In this document: positions 43,050 through 52,273 of the stretch, piece by piece | Numbering within the stretch: the stretch's first letter is position 1 | Layout: the number at the start of each line of letters is the position of its first letter | Assembly (NCBI GenBank): GCA_964473525.1 | Contig: CAYYPK010000013.1 | Coordinates: 103,007 to 167,006, forward strand | Source of the DNA: GCA-2687025 sp964473525 | GTDB lineage: Bacteria; Poribacteria; WGA-4E; GCA-2687025 | Length of the DNA stretch: 64,000 nucleotides | Reading direction: 5' to 3' | The notes under the pieces: model-generated | Database searches by the model: none | Told to the model about the DNA's origin: nothing | What the model saw: only the letters and a program-made list of their open reading frames with translations | Made by a program: the position numbers and the translations under genes

Positions 43050-43646
43050 ATGACTCCGCGACTCATCGCCCGTATGGGCGCACTCGCGATAGCCGCAACG
43101 CTAACGGTCGCTACATCCGCGCAGGATAACCTGATAAGCAACGGTGACTTCGAGGCAGGCGTCACCGATCCCTGGGGCGTCTACGGCGACGCGTCCATTT
43201 CCCTGGACACGAGTGACGTGTTCGAAGGTGGCGCGTCTGGCAAGGTGGAGGTCGGCTCCGCTGGCGCGAACTTCTGGGACTCGGGGCTGCAGTACAACGT
43301 CGATGTGACCTTCACCGGTGGCACGCTGTACACCTGGGCCGCGTTCGTGAAGTCAGAAGGCGCCAAGAACATCAACTGGAAGCCCGAACTCGGCGCCGAC
43401 CCCTGGACGGCATATGGCGAGCAGATGCTGGCGATGAGCCCAGAGTGGACAGAGTACCACGTGGAATTCACGCCGGACACGGACGTGAATCCCGCCTCGC
43501 TGACGATGCACATCGCGGAGACAGACGAGGACTTCTGGATCGACAACGCGCGTTGGTACGCAGGCGCGTATGTCGCGGCAGAGACGACCGCGGTGGACGC
43601 GGAGGGCAAGGTAGCCACGGCGTGGGGCTCGCTGAAGAGCCGCTAG
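43050..43646 (+). CDS. Secreted carbohydrate-binding-like protein with K-A-T-x-W tail, paralog 2
   Basis: A 198-aa paralog of the preceding product: signal peptide (LAIAATLTVATSAQ), DNLISNGDFEAGVTDPWGVYG, ANFWDSGLQY, YTWAAFVKSEG, WKPELGADPWTAYG, IDNARWYAG, and the tail GKVATAWGSLKSR. Tandem duplication with retention of the tail implies that the tail is functional, perhaps an anchor or sorting signal. I choose ATG 43050 (GGGAGA upstream) over the ATG five codons earlier. A hairpin ends the unit. Confidence 0.88.
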   Translation: MTPRLIARMGALAIAATLTVATSAQDNLISNGDFEAGVTDPWGVYGDASISLDTSDVFEGGASGKVEVGSAGANFWDSGLQYNVDVTFTGGTLYTWAAFVKSEGAKNINWKPELGADPWTAYGEQMLAMSPEWTEYHVEFTPDTDVNPASLTMHIAETDEDFWIDNARWYAGAYVAAETTAVDAEGKVATAWGSLKSR

Positions 43647-43668
43647 GCGAACGCGCAATGCTACGCAG

Positions 43669-43695
43669 AGGGCGCGGCCAGACCGGTCGCGCCCT
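43669..43695. terminator. Hairpin between convergent genes
   Basis: An 11-bp stem (43669-43679 with 43685-43695, one G-U pair) around AGACC, followed by TTTCC on the plus strand and preceded by short A/T on the other. It can serve both the secreted-protein unit and the convergent DUF971 gene. Confidence 0.65.
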
Positions 43696-43706
43696 TTCCG
43701 TGCCCG

Positions 43707-44048
43707 CTAGGCGTCGTCCGTCGGTGGTGGATCGAGCTCCGCCAGATACTGGTACGAATAAATGCCCGAGCCGTGGCCGTCGCTGAACTGGAGCTGGAGA
43801 GCGTAGTGCCCGACGGGCTGCATGGATTCGACGTGAACGTCCGCCGGCACGACTTCGGATTCGCCCTGCACCACGCGGAACGGGTCCGGCGGCGTCTCAC
43901 GGAACTCGCGGCACGTCGCGCAGGGGCATTGGCTGCGCAGATACCCAACGGGGTACACCGCGTGTGTTCCGTCCGCCCAGGTCATCGTCAACGCGACGTA
44001 CCGGTCCATCTGCACGCGCGCAGGCGGGAGTTTATCGTTCGCCGACAT
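43707..44048 (-). CDS. DUF971 protein (gamma-butyrobetaine hydroxylase N-terminal-like)
   Basis: A 113-aa DUF971 protein. The fold is that of the N-terminal zinc domain of gamma-butyrobetaine hydroxylase, in which CxCxxC and a histidine bind zinc: here QCPCATC and a later H. It carries the family's MTWADGTHAVYPVGYLR and YALQLQFSDGHGSGIYSYQYL segments. The biological role in bacteria is not settled; some lie near Fe-S or Mrp genes. ATG 44048 is preceded by AAGGGGTG; the longer frame is rejected. Confidence 0.9.
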   Translation of the reverse strand: MSANDKLPPARVQMDRYVALTMTWADGTHAVYPVGYLRSQCPCATCREFRETPPDPFRVVQGESEVVPADVHVESMQPVGHYALQLQFSDGHGSGIYSYQYLAELDPPPTDDA

Positions 44049-44257
44049 CTTCACCCCTTGGGTTGCGGTTCTGCTTGAGCTTAGCCCGCGTCGCGGCCGA
44101 TAGACAGATCGGAGCGTCACTCGCGCGCGGCGCTGCCGGTTGAGCCGAACGCAGGATGGTGTATCATGGGCCGCCGGACGCCGAGCCCATGTGCGGCGGG
44201 GTTCCGACATCGCGGGCTAGCGCAACGCGGTCGGCGCAAACACACGGACTAACACGT

Positions 44258-45181
44258 ATGGCTGTCGAGAAAGAGCGGCTGACGATCTTGGGCCGGGCCG
44301 ACTGGTTGGTCCGGGAGGCGTTCTCCAACCAGGAGTCCCGCCTGTTCAGCTTCGTAAGCAACTTCGTGATCCTCGTGATCTTCTTCTCTATCGGCTCGAT
44401 CATCTTCGAGTCCGTCGAGAGCATCCGCACGAAGTACAACGCATTCTTCAAGATCAGCGAAATCGTTGCGGTGACCATCTTCGTCGCGGAATACGCTGGA
44501 ATGGTCTACGTCACGCGGCCGATCCGCAAGTACACCCTGGGCGTGTGGGGGATCATCGACTTCCTGGCGATCGCCCCGTCACTCGTGCAGATGATGGACC
44601 TGCGGCAGCTCAAGGTCGCGCGTATCCTGCGCGTGCTGCGTTTCCTGCGTCTCATGCGGATCCTGAAACTCGCCAAGAAGGTGACGGAGAGCTACGAGGA
44701 GAGTCAGGAGCAGAAGTACGGCACGCTCAAGATGGACCTCCAGATCTACTTCATCACGATGTTCTCCGTCCTCATCATCTCCAGCACACTCGTGTACTAT
44801 GCCGAGAGCGGCGTAGAGGGCACGCAGTTCACGGATATCCCCAACTCGATGTGGTGGGGCATCGTGACAATGACGACGGTCGGCTACGGCGACATGTCGC
44901 CTGTGACCATCGCCGGGCGCGTCGTGGCGGGCATCACCTCTCTGTGCGGCCTGTGTCTCTTCGCCATGTTGATGAACGTCGTTGGCAAGGCGCTGATGCA
45001 GGGCCTCTTCGGGCACGACGACGAGGACGAGGAGAACGGGGATGTCAACGGCGTGGTGACTGGCGGGGCGTTCCTGAGTGTCTCCGAACGCATGGACGAA
45101 CTGGTTCGGCTGCGCGAGCAGGATCTGGTAACACCCGACGAGTTCGAGGCGAAGCGCCAAGAGTTGGTGCAGAACATCTAG
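44258..45181 (+). CDS. Voltage-gated-type potassium channel with C-terminal SHOCT motif
   Basis: A 307-aa six-helix potassium channel. Helices S1-S6 are hydrophobic segments between about residues 30 and 245, S4 is the arginine ladder RQLKVARILRVLRFLRLMRILK (residues 116-137, here written in part), and the pore filter is TVGYGD at 207-212. After an acidic linker (HDDEDEENGD), residues 278-304 match a SHOCT motif (ERMDELVRLREQDLVTPDEF), a short helical oligomerisation element. It likely assembles as a tetramer in the inner membrane. No TrkA-type regulator is attached or adjacent. Confidence 0.93.
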   Translation: MAVEKERLTILGRADWLVREAFSNQESRLFSFVSNFVILVIFFSIGSIIFESVESIRTKYNAFFKISEIVAVTIFVAEYAGMVYVTRPIRKYTLGVWGIIDFLAIAPSLVQMMDLRQLKVARILRVLRFLRLMRILKLAKKVTESYEESQEQKYGTLKMDLQIYFITMFSVLIISSTLVYYAESGVEGTQFTDIPNSMWWGIVTMTTVGYGDMSPVTIAGRVVAGITSLCGLCLFAMLMNVVGKALMQGLFGHDDEDEENGDVNGVVTGGAFLSVSERMDELVRLREQDLVTPDEFEAKRQELVQNI

Positions 45182-45215
45182 CCGCTCATGCCCGCGCGAC
45201 CGTTAGGAGAAGACA

Positions 45216-45983
45216 GTGCACGTTGGATGCTGCGCGTACTCGTACCGGCAATACCTGACCAAGGGCGAGATGACCCTCGAGCAATTCCTCGACCTCGGCG
45301 TCCGGATGGACCTCGACGGCGTCGAGCTGACCTCGTACTACTTCCCGGACACCGAGACCGCCACGCTCTACGACGTGAAGCGCATGGCGCTACGAAGAGG
45401 GCTTGAGGTCTCCGGCGCCGCCGTGGGCAACAACTTCTGCCAGGCCGATCCAGCGAAGCGCGCCGAGCAGGTGCAGATGGTGAAAGACTGGATCCGCAAC
45501 TCCGTGAAGCTAGGGGCGCCGCTGCTTCGAGTCTTTGCTGGCGGCGTGCCCGACGGCAGCACGGAGGATGACGCGCGCGAGTGGGTCATCGCATCACTTC
45601 AGGAGTGCGCCGAGGTCGCCGCGAAAGAGGGTGTCATGCTGGCGCTCGAGAACCACGGTGGCATCACCGCCACGGTCGAGCAGGTCGAGGGATTGGTCGC
45701 TGGCGCCGGTTCCGACTGGGTGGCCGTGAACCTCGACACGGGCAACTACCGCACCGACCCCTACGGGTCGATCACGCGGACGGTGCCCCTCGCCATCACG
45801 GCGCACGTCAAGACCGAAGTGCCTGGCCCCAACGGCAAGGAAGACGTCGACATCGAGAGCGTTATCGGCGCGCTGAACGCTGGCGGCTACCGAGGCTACC
45901 TAAGCATCGAGTACGAGGCGGCCGAAGACCCCATGACCGCCGTGCCCCGCTTCGTGGAGACGCTGCAGCGCCTCGTCCGCTAA
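45216..45983 (+). CDS. Sugar phosphate isomerase/epimerase-like TIM-barrel protein (xylose isomerase-like)
   Basis: A 255-aa protein of the AP endonuclease 2 / xylose-isomerase-like TIM-barrel family. Metal-site segments are visible: GVELTSYYF (Glu), ALENHGG (Glu), NLDTGNY (Asp), HVKTE (His) and YLSIEYE (Glu). Such proteins isomerise or epimerise sugars or inositol derivatives. It is the first gene before ribE by 38 bases and could be cotranscribed with riboflavin genes by accident of location. GTG 45216 has GGAGAA upstream. Another member of the same superfamily is at 51369. Confidence 0.9.
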   Translation: MHVGCCAYSYRQYLTKGEMTLEQFLDLGVRMDLDGVELTSYYFPDTETATLYDVKRMALRRGLEVSGAAVGNNFCQADPAKRAEQVQMVKDWIRNSVKLGAPLLRVFAGGVPDGSTEDDAREWVIASLQECAEVAAKEGVMLALENHGGITATVEQVEGLVAGAGSDWVAVNLDTGNYRTDPYGSITRTVPLAITAHVKTEVPGPNGKEDVDIESVIGALNAGGYRGYLSIEYEAAEDPMTAVPRFVETLQRLVR

Positions 45984-46021
45984 TTGCGCGCCACGCGCGA
46001 GGCGACCGACGGAGCCGGCGA

Positions 46022-46675
46022 GTGTTCACAGGCATCATTGAGCATGTCGGCGTCGTCGACCGCGTCGAACACGCGCGGGAAGGCTCGCGCCTCGCCATCA
46101 CCATGGAAGGCGTCGACGACCTGCGCGAAGGCGAGAGCATCGCCGTGCAGGGCGTGTGCCTGACCGCCGCCACCGTGGCCTCTGGCTGCTTCACCGCCGA
46201 TGTCTCCACGGAAACGCTACGTCGAACAACGCTGGGCTCCCTCGCGACGGGCGACCGCGCGCACCTCGAACGCTCCTTGCGTGTCGGAGACCGTCTGGGC
46301 GGCCACTTCGTGCAGGGACACGTCGACGAGGTGGGTGTCGTCAGCGGCGTCGCGCGGGAGGGAGAAGGCGTCCTCCTGGACGTCTCCGTGTCGTCGGCAT
46401 CGCGGCGTTTCCTGGTCGAGAAGGGCTCCATCGCGCTTGACGGCGTGAGCCTCACCATCGCCACGGTGCGGCCCGACGCGGCGCGCATCGCGTTAATACC
46501 CTATACTTTGGCTAGCACGACGTTCGGCGTGACCGCCGTCGGCGCGCGTCTGAACGTCGAATTCGACATGCTGGCGAAGTACGTCGCGCGGCTGCTGGGG
46601 CAGGACGCGGCGACGACCGGTGACGGATCGAGCCTCGACGAGTCGTTCCTACAACGGCATGGGTACGTGCAATGA
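46022..46675 (+). CDS. ribE: Riboflavin synthase alpha chain
   Basis: Riboflavin synthase (217 aa) converts two 6,7-dimethyl-8-ribityllumazine molecules into riboflavin and its pyrimidine precursor. It shows the two tandem lumazine-binding barrels: MFTGIIEHVG at the start with GVCLTAATV, and GGHFVQGHVD, IALDGVSLTIA, with NVEFDMLAKYV at the end. GTG 46022 has GGAG seven bases upstream. The stop overlaps the ribBA start by four bases (ATGA), so they are coupled. No FMN riboswitch motif is apparent ahead of the operon. Confidence 0.97.
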   Translation: MFTGIIEHVGVVDRVEHAREGSRLAITMEGVDDLREGESIAVQGVCLTAATVASGCFTADVSTETLRRTTLGSLATGDRAHLERSLRVGDRLGGHFVQGHVDEVGVVSGVAREGEGVLLDVSVSSASRRFLVEKGSIALDGVSLTIATVRPDAARIALIPYTLASTTFGVTAVGARLNVEFDMLAKYVARLLGQDAATTGDGSSLDESFLQRHGYVQ

Positions 46676-47943
46676 CAGCAGACGACGCGGGCGACGCGCG
46701 GTTCGACAATATCGAGGACGCCATCGAGGCGATCCGCCGGGGCGAGATCGTCGTCGTGACCGACGATCAGGACCGCGAGAACGAGGGCGACCTGACGATG
46801 GCGGCGCAATGCGTGACCGCCGAGACCATCAACTTCATGGCCAAGCACGGGCGCGGCCTCATCTGTCTGCCCATGACGGGCGACCGCCTGTCCGCGTTGG
46901 ACTTCCGCCCGATGGTGGACGACAACGCCGACAAGCTGAAGACCGCCTACACGGTCTCCATCGACGCCCGCGAGGGGACGTCAACCGGCATCTCGGCGCC
47001 GGACCGCGCGCACACGATCCGCAAGGTTACCGACCCCCACGCCGAGGCGGACGACTTCCTGCGCCCTGGCCACGTCTTCCCGTTGCACGCGCGCGATGGT
47101 GGGGTGTTGCGTAGGGCGGGACACACCGAAGCGGCGGTGGATCTTGCGCGTCTGGCCGGGCTATTCCCGGCAGGCGTGGTGTGCGAGATCATGAACGAGG
47201 ACGGGACGATGGCGCGCGTCCCCGAGCTCATCCCCTTCGCGAGGAAGCACGGGCTGCTCATCGTCACGATTGAGGATCTGATCGCCTACAGACGCCGCAC
47301 CGAGCGGCAGGTGCAGCACGTGGCCTCGGTGAACCTGCCGACGAAGTGGGGCCCCTTCCTCGTGCATGCCTACGAGAGCCCGATGGACGACCGCGAGTAC
47401 CTCGCGATGGTCGTGGGCGACATCAGCAGCGGCGAGCCGACGTTGGTGCGGGTCCACTCGGAGTGCCTGACCGGTGACACGTTCGGCTCGCTACGCTGCG
47501 ACTGTGGTGAGCAGTTGGACGAGGCCGCCCGTATCATCCAGCGCGAGGGCCTCGGCGTCCTCCTGTACTTGCGACAGGAGGGACGTGGCATCGGCCTGCT
47601 CAACAAGCTCAAGGCGTACCAGCTGCAAGAGGCAGGCCTGGACACCGTCGAGGCGAACCAACGCCTGGGATTCGGCGCCGACCTACGGGACTACGGCATC
47701 GGCGCGCAGGTGCTCTACGACCTCGGCATCCGGCAGATACGCATGATGACGAACAACCCCCGCAAGATTGCCGGCATCCAGGGGCACGGCCTGGAGGTTG
47801 TCGAGCGGATGCCGATCCAGGTTCCAGCGCAGAAGGATAATATCCGGTATCTGGAGGCGAAGCGCACGAAGCTCGGCCACCTCCTGATGGACGATCTCAT
47901 GCACCCGGAAGAAGGCACGGAGGACACAGATGGCGACGTTTGA
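46672..47943 (+). CDS. ribBA: Bifunctional 3,4-dihydroxy-2-butanone-4-phosphate synthase / GTP cyclohydrolase II
   Basis: A 423-aa fusion carrying the two committed steps of riboflavin synthesis. Residues 1-210 are DHBP synthase (VTDDQDRENEGDL, APDRAHTI, HTEAAVDLAR). Residues 211-415 are GTP cyclohydrolase II, with the zinc site C-x10-C-x-C (ECLTGDTFGSLRCDCG) and the LRQEGRGIGL segment. Both halves look intact. It overlaps ribE by 4 bases and ribH by 14. Confidence 0.97.
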   Translation: MTADDAGDARFDNIEDAIEAIRRGEIVVVTDDQDRENEGDLTMAAQCVTAETINFMAKHGRGLICLPMTGDRLSALDFRPMVDDNADKLKTAYTVSIDAREGTSTGISAPDRAHTIRKVTDPHAEADDFLRPGHVFPLHARDGGVLRRAGHTEAAVDLARLAGLFPAGVVCEIMNEDGTMARVPELIPFARKHGLLIVTIEDLIAYRRRTERQVQHVASVNLPTKWGPFLVHAYESPMDDREYLAMVVGDISSGEPTLVRVHSECLTGDTFGSLRCDCGEQLDEAARIIQREGLGVLLYLRQEGRGIGLLNKLKAYQLQEAGLDTVEANQRLGFGADLRDYGIGAQVLYDLGIRQIRMMTNNPRKIAGIQGHGLEVVERMPIQVPAQKDNIRYLEAKRTKLGHLLMDDLMHPEEGTEDTDGDV

Positions 47944-48394
47944 GGGCAGCCTTATCGGAGCCGGCCTGCGCGTCGGGATCGTCGTCGGGCGATTCAACGA
48001 GTTCATCACGTCGAAGCTGCTTGGCGGAGCCGAGGACGGCCTCGTCAGGCACGGCGTCGACGAGGCGGACATCGACGTCTACTGGGTTCCAGGCGCCTTC
48101 GAGATCCCCATGGTGGCGAAGCGCGCGGCGGAGTCCGGCAAGTACGACGCCGTCATCTGCCTGGGCGCCGTAATACGCGGATCGACGCCGCACTTCGACT
48201 ATGTCGCCAACGAGTCCGCCAAGGGCATCGCGGGCATAGCGGCCGCAACGGGCGTACCCGTCATATACGGCGTCCTCACGACGGACACCATCGAACAGGC
48301 GATAGAGCGGGCCGGCACGAAGTCCGGCAACAAGGGCTTCGACGCGTCGATGACGGCCATCGAGATGGCGACACTGATGAAGCAGATAGGCTAG
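47930..48394 (+). CDS. ribH: 6,7-dimethyl-8-ribityllumazine synthase
   Basis: Lumazine synthase (154 aa), which condenses the DHBP and pyrimidine precursors and can form capsids. RFNEFITSKLLGGAEDGL near residue 21, VPGAFEIP, CLGAVIRGSTPHFDYV and FGVLTTDTIEQAIERAG-like GVLTTDTIEQA are present. It is the last gene of this rib cluster; ribD (deaminase/reductase) is not in the window. Confidence 0.97.
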   Translation: MATFEGSLIGAGLRVGIVVGRFNEFITSKLLGGAEDGLVRHGVDEADIDVYWVPGAFEIPMVAKRAAESGKYDAVICLGAVIRGSTPHFDYVANESAKGIAGIAAATGVPVIYGVLTTDTIEQAIERAGTKSGNKGFDASMTAIEMATLMKQIG

Positions 48395-48509
48395 CCGACG
48401 CTCGCGGGAGGCGCGTAGTCCACAGGCCCAGGCTCGGCGTTCCACACGTGCCAGAGAATCGCACACGGACGACACGACCACGAGCCCCAGCCCACCGGCG
48501 GAGAACCCC

Positions 48510-51365
48510 TTGGTCGCAGTGACCGAACACGCAACACGCACTCGGCGCTCCCGCGTTCTCTGCGGGCTCGCGCTTCTCGCCCTCATGCTCGCGACGCTGG
48601 GCGTCCCGACGCTTCACGCCGAGGACACGCCCAAGTGGCTCAAGGAGCTCCGCAAGGACTTCGAGAACATCGACAAGGCGCGGAAGAACCACCCCGAGCT
48701 CCATCGCGGGCTGGTCCGCAAGTGGCACGCAGATGGTCATATCGAGGATGTGCTAGGCGAATACGACGCCCGCGCCGTCAGTCACGAGGCTGACGCGCCC
48801 ACCCGCTACGGACACGGCTATGCGCACGCCATGCGCGGCGCTGACGGCGACCTGGAGCGCGCGGTAGTCCTTCTCCGGCGCGCCATCTCGATCGACCCAG
48901 GCTTCGTCCTCGCCTACTTCACGCTAGGGGGCGTGCTCCACAAGTCCGGCGACAGCGATGGCTCCCTCGCCGCGTACTCCGAATGTGTCCGCATCGACGA
49001 GACGCAGGTGGCGGCCCACTACTCCATGGGCGAGGTGTACCGGGAGCGCGGGGAAACCGAAAACGCGCTCATGGCCTACACGCTAGCCATAGACCTCGCG
49101 CGCCGCGACTGGAAGTTCCCGCACTTCGGCAAGGCGCAGGTCTACTACGACCTCGAAGACGACGACCAGGCCGAAACGGAGGCGCAACGCGCCCTTGAGA
49201 TCGACGACAAGTTCGCTCCCGCGTACTTCCTGCTCGGGCAGATCCGAGCCGTGCAGGAGTTGGATGCGGAGGCCCTCAGTCTCTACCGAGAGGGAGCGAA
49301 GCACGGAGGCGGGACGCCACCGAAGGAGCTGCAAAACCTCGCGCGCATCTTTGCGTACCGCGGCTCCCACGGTCAGGCGGAGCCGCTATACCGGCAGGCG
49401 CTAGCCATCGTACCCGAGGATGGCCCCATCCACTTCGACCTCGCCGAGACCGTGTGGGCGCTCGGTGACGTGCCGGGCGCCGTCGAGGAATACCAGACCG
49501 CGATCCGACACGACCCGGCCTTCTCGACGCACTTCACCGACATGGTGCAGTCCCAGTTCTTCACGGCTGAGATGTCGCCGGGCGACGCGCGAGTAGCCCT
49601 CGACAAGGCGCTCGCGATCGACGCGACAGACGACGAGGCGCACGTTCTCTACGCGCAGGTTGAGACTGCGGTGGACGCTCTGACCGAGGCGGTCGCGCAC
49701 TACGAGGCGGCGAGGGAGCTCGCCCCGGATCGGCGCGATATTCACTTCCCCCTGGGCGACATCTACTTCGCCATGGGAGACATCACCCAGGCGGAGATCG
49801 CCCTCGCCCGTGGCGCGGAGCTGAACCCCGACGACGCCGGACGCTACGAGCAGCAGGGATCGGACCTATTCTCGCGCGGCGACCACTCGCTGGCGGCCGC
49901 TGCATATGGCAAGCACGCGCTGCTGTTCCCCGCTGACGTGGACGCGCGGTACTACCTCGCGCGCAGCTTCGAAGGCGCGGGCTCCGTTGATCTGGCGATA
50001 GTGGAATACGAACGTGTTCGGAGAGAAGCTCCTCGCACGCAAGACGCGCTCGTGCGACTAGCGCGGCTGTACCGCGCGGGCGACCGGGCCGCGGACGCCC
50101 TCGGCGTGCTGGACGAGTTGGTCGGTATCGAGCCCACGAACACCGATGCTCATTACGCCCGGGGCGAGATCCTGGCGGACCAAGGGAGCGACACGGAAGC
50201 GACCGAGGCCTTCGAGCAAGTAGTTGCACTGGACCCGACGCACGTCGATGCGTACCTGAGGTTGGGCGGCCTCTACGACGGTGTCGATGACGCTGCGGCC
50301 ATCGGGTCGTACGAACGTGCCATCGAGCTGGCGCCCGACAGCGCGCCGCCCTACTTCACGCTGGGCGCGATCCACCTGCGTCTCGGGTCGAAGCCGGCCG
50401 TCATCGATGTCTACACCACGGGTCTGCTGCTACAACCGCGGCGGGGGAACGAGCAGTACATCCTCGCGCAACTGCTGGACGAGCGCGACGACCTGGCGGA
50501 CGCCGTGGCGCACTACGCTGTCGCCGTCGACGTCAAGAACGACGAACCCGTGTGGCACTACGACTACGCGCGATGCGCGCACAGGCTCGGCGACCGCACG
50601 GAGGACTACGACCAGCGCGTGGACCTTTTCATTGCCGCCGATGAAGCGTACACGTCGTCCATACTGCTCCGTCCGAAGGCGGCGACGCACTTCCACCGAG
50701 GTATGCTGCGGCGAGTCCACCGGCAGATAGGCGACAGCCTCTACCTATACAGCGAGGTCGCGAGCGACTTCGAGCAGGTCTTAGTAACCGACCCTGAACA
50801 CGGCGAGGCGCGGTTCACGCTCGGACTCACGTACGTCGACATGGAGCAGGACTCGAGGGCGCGGCAGACGTTCCGTCGTCTCCTCACCCTCCACCCCACG
50901 TACGAGAATGCGCACGTTGAGTTGGGCGCCATCTCGGAGCGTGAGCACGACCACCAACAGGCCATCGACGAATATACGGCGGAGCTGGCGGCGTATCCCG
51001 ACTCCGCGCGCGCGCATTACCGGCTGGGCTACCTGTACCAGGTGTCCAAGGGCGACCCAGGCACGGCAAGCCAACATCTCTCGCGCGCTGTCGAACTCGA
51101 CCCCGAGAACGCGGACGCGTACGTGGAGTACGGTCGCGTCCTCTACCAACTGGACCGGCTCCGAGCGGCTGCCGATCAGTTCGAGCGCGCGCTCAAGCTG
51201 GATCCCCGCAACCTCACGGCGAACTTCAACCTGGCGATGGTGTACCAGTACCTCGAGAAGCGGAAGCTGGCGATCGAGCGGTTCCGCTACCTACTCACGT
51301 TGGAGGTGCCGGGAGAGTGGAAGGCCGAGGCGGAGGGCTATCTGAGACGTCTGGAGGCGCAGTAA
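48510..51365 (+). CDS. Large exported TPR repeat protein
   Basis: A 951-aa protein with a signal peptide (GLALLALMLATLGVPTLHA) and then about 20 tetratricopeptide repeats filling almost the whole length, each with the G/Y/A/P spacing of TPR helices (YTLGGVLHKSGD, AYFLLGQIRAVQELDAEAL, AHYRLGYLYQVSKGDP). Such solenoids hold complexes together or bind cell-envelope partners. It begins a tight plus-strand run (3-base gap to the next gene). TTG 48510 is preferred: GGAG lies six bases before it; GTG 48519 is an alternative. No partner is identified, though ispE and LolB-like genes lie downstream. Confidence 0.9.
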   Translation: MVAVTEHATRTRRSRVLCGLALLALMLATLGVPTLHAEDTPKWLKELRKDFENIDKARKNHPELHRGLVRKWHADGHIEDVLGEYDARAVSHEADAPTRYGHGYAHAMRGADGDLERAVVLLRRAISIDPGFVLAYFTLGGVLHKSGDSDGSLAAYSECVRIDETQVAAHYSMGEVYRERGETENALMAYTLAIDLARRDWKFPHFGKAQVYYDLEDDDQAETEAQRALEIDDKFAPAYFLLGQIRAVQELDAEALSLYREGAKHGGGTPPKELQNLARIFAYRGSHGQAEPLYRQALAIVPEDGPIHFDLAETVWALGDVPGAVEEYQTAIRHDPAFSTHFTDMVQSQFFTAEMSPGDARVALDKALAIDATDDEAHVLYAQVETAVDALTEAVAHYEAARELAPDRRDIHFPLGDIYFAMGDITQAEIALARGAELNPDDAGRYEQQGSDLFSRGDHSLAAAAYGKHALLFPADVDARYYLARSFEGAGSVDLAIVEYERVRREAPRTQDALVRLARLYRAGDRAADALGVLDELVGIEPTNTDAHYARGEILADQGSDTEATEAFEQVVALDPTHVDAYLRLGGLYDGVDDAAAIGSYERAIELAPDSAPPYFTLGAIHLRLGSKPAVIDVYTTGLLLQPRRGNEQYILAQLLDERDDLADAVAHYAVAVDVKNDEPVWHYDYARCAHRLGDRTEDYDQRVDLFIAADEAYTSSILLRPKAATHFHRGMLRRVHRQIGDSLYLYSEVASDFEQVLVTDPEHGEARFTLGLTYVDMEQDSRARQTFRRLLTLHPTYENAHVELGAISEREHDHQQAIDEYTAELAAYPDSARAHYRLGYLYQVSKGDPGTASQHLSRAVELDPENADAYVEYGRVLYQLDRLRAAADQFERALKLDPRNLTANFNLAMVYQYLEKRKLAIERFRYLLTLEVPGEWKAEAEGYLRRLEAQ

Positions 51366-51368
51366 CCC

Positions 51369-52262
51369 ATGCCGAAGCTCGCGGCCTTCCCCAAGGGGTT
51401 CATGGACGCCCTGTGCGTCGACAAGACCATGACGCTCTTCGAGTGGATAGACCTCGCGGCGACGCTGGACGTGCAGGGCGTCGAGATGTACGACGGCTTC
51501 TTCGAGTCGTTCGAGCCGGCGTACCTGGCGGACGTGAAGGCCCGCATCCAGGGCCACGGCCTTGAGATGCCGATGCTCTGCTTCTCCCCTGACTTCACCC
51601 AACCCGACCCAGAGGCGCGCGCGACAGAGGTGGCGAGAACGCGCGACGCCATCGACCTGGTCGCGTTCTTCGACGGCATGACGTGTCGTGTCCTCTCGGG
51701 CCAGGCGCGCCCCGACATCTCGCGCGAAGATGGTGTGAGATGGACGGTCGAGTCCATCCGGCAGCTGCTGCCATACGCCGCAGCCAAGGGCGTGGTACTC
51801 GCGATGGAGAACCATTACAAGGACGGCTACTGGCTCTACCGCGAATTCGCGCAGAAGATGGACGTGTTCCTGGAGATCGTAGACCAGATCGACTCTCCGT
51901 GGTTCAAGGTGAACTACGACCCCTCGAACGCGCTTGTGGCGGGTGACGATCCCCTCGCCCTCCTGGAGGCCGTGAAGACGCGCGTGGTCACGATGCACGC
52001 GAGCGACCGCTATCTTACGACCGGCAACCTCGACGATCTGCGTCAGGCGGACGGCACGCTCGGATACGTCAGCACGCTCAAGCACGGCGTCATCGGTCAG
52101 GGCGCCAACGACTACGACGCCATCTTCTCAACGCTCGCGGGCGTGGGGTTCGACGGCTGGGTATCCATCGAGGACGGCGAGGACGGCATGGGCGATCTCG
52201 AAGCCTCGACGGAGTTCCTCGTAGCGAAGATGGCAGAACACTTCGGCCCGCGCACGGAGTGA
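51369..52262 (+). CDS. Sugar phosphate isomerase/epimerase-like TIM-barrel protein
   Basis: A 297-aa xylose-isomerase-like TIM barrel. It has the ligand-bearing segments VEMYDGFF, LAMENHYKDGYW, FKVNYDPSN, VVTMHASDRY and WVSIEDGEDG. Proteins like it handle sugars or inositol derivatives and are especially abundant in Poribacteria-like genomes. It lies between the TPR protein and a lipoprotein with 3- and 11-base gaps. The ligand is unknown. Confidence 0.9.
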   Translation: MPKLAAFPKGFMDALCVDKTMTLFEWIDLAATLDVQGVEMYDGFFESFEPAYLADVKARIQGHGLEMPMLCFSPDFTQPDPEARATEVARTRDAIDLVAFFDGMTCRVLSGQARPDISREDGVRWTVESIRQLLPYAAAKGVVLAMENHYKDGYWLYREFAQKMDVFLEIVDQIDSPWFKVNYDPSNALVAGDDPLALLEAVKTRVVTMHASDRYLTTGNLDDLRQADGTLGYVSTLKHGVIGQGANDYDAIFSTLAGVGFDGWVSIEDGEDGMGDLEASTEFLVAKMAEHFGPRTE

Positions 52263-52273
52263 GGAGGCGTCGC

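Noticed and set aside
45984..46021. Possible FMN riboswitch before ribE
   Set aside because: The interval is 38 bases, too short, and no conserved RFN element is visible there or before 45216.
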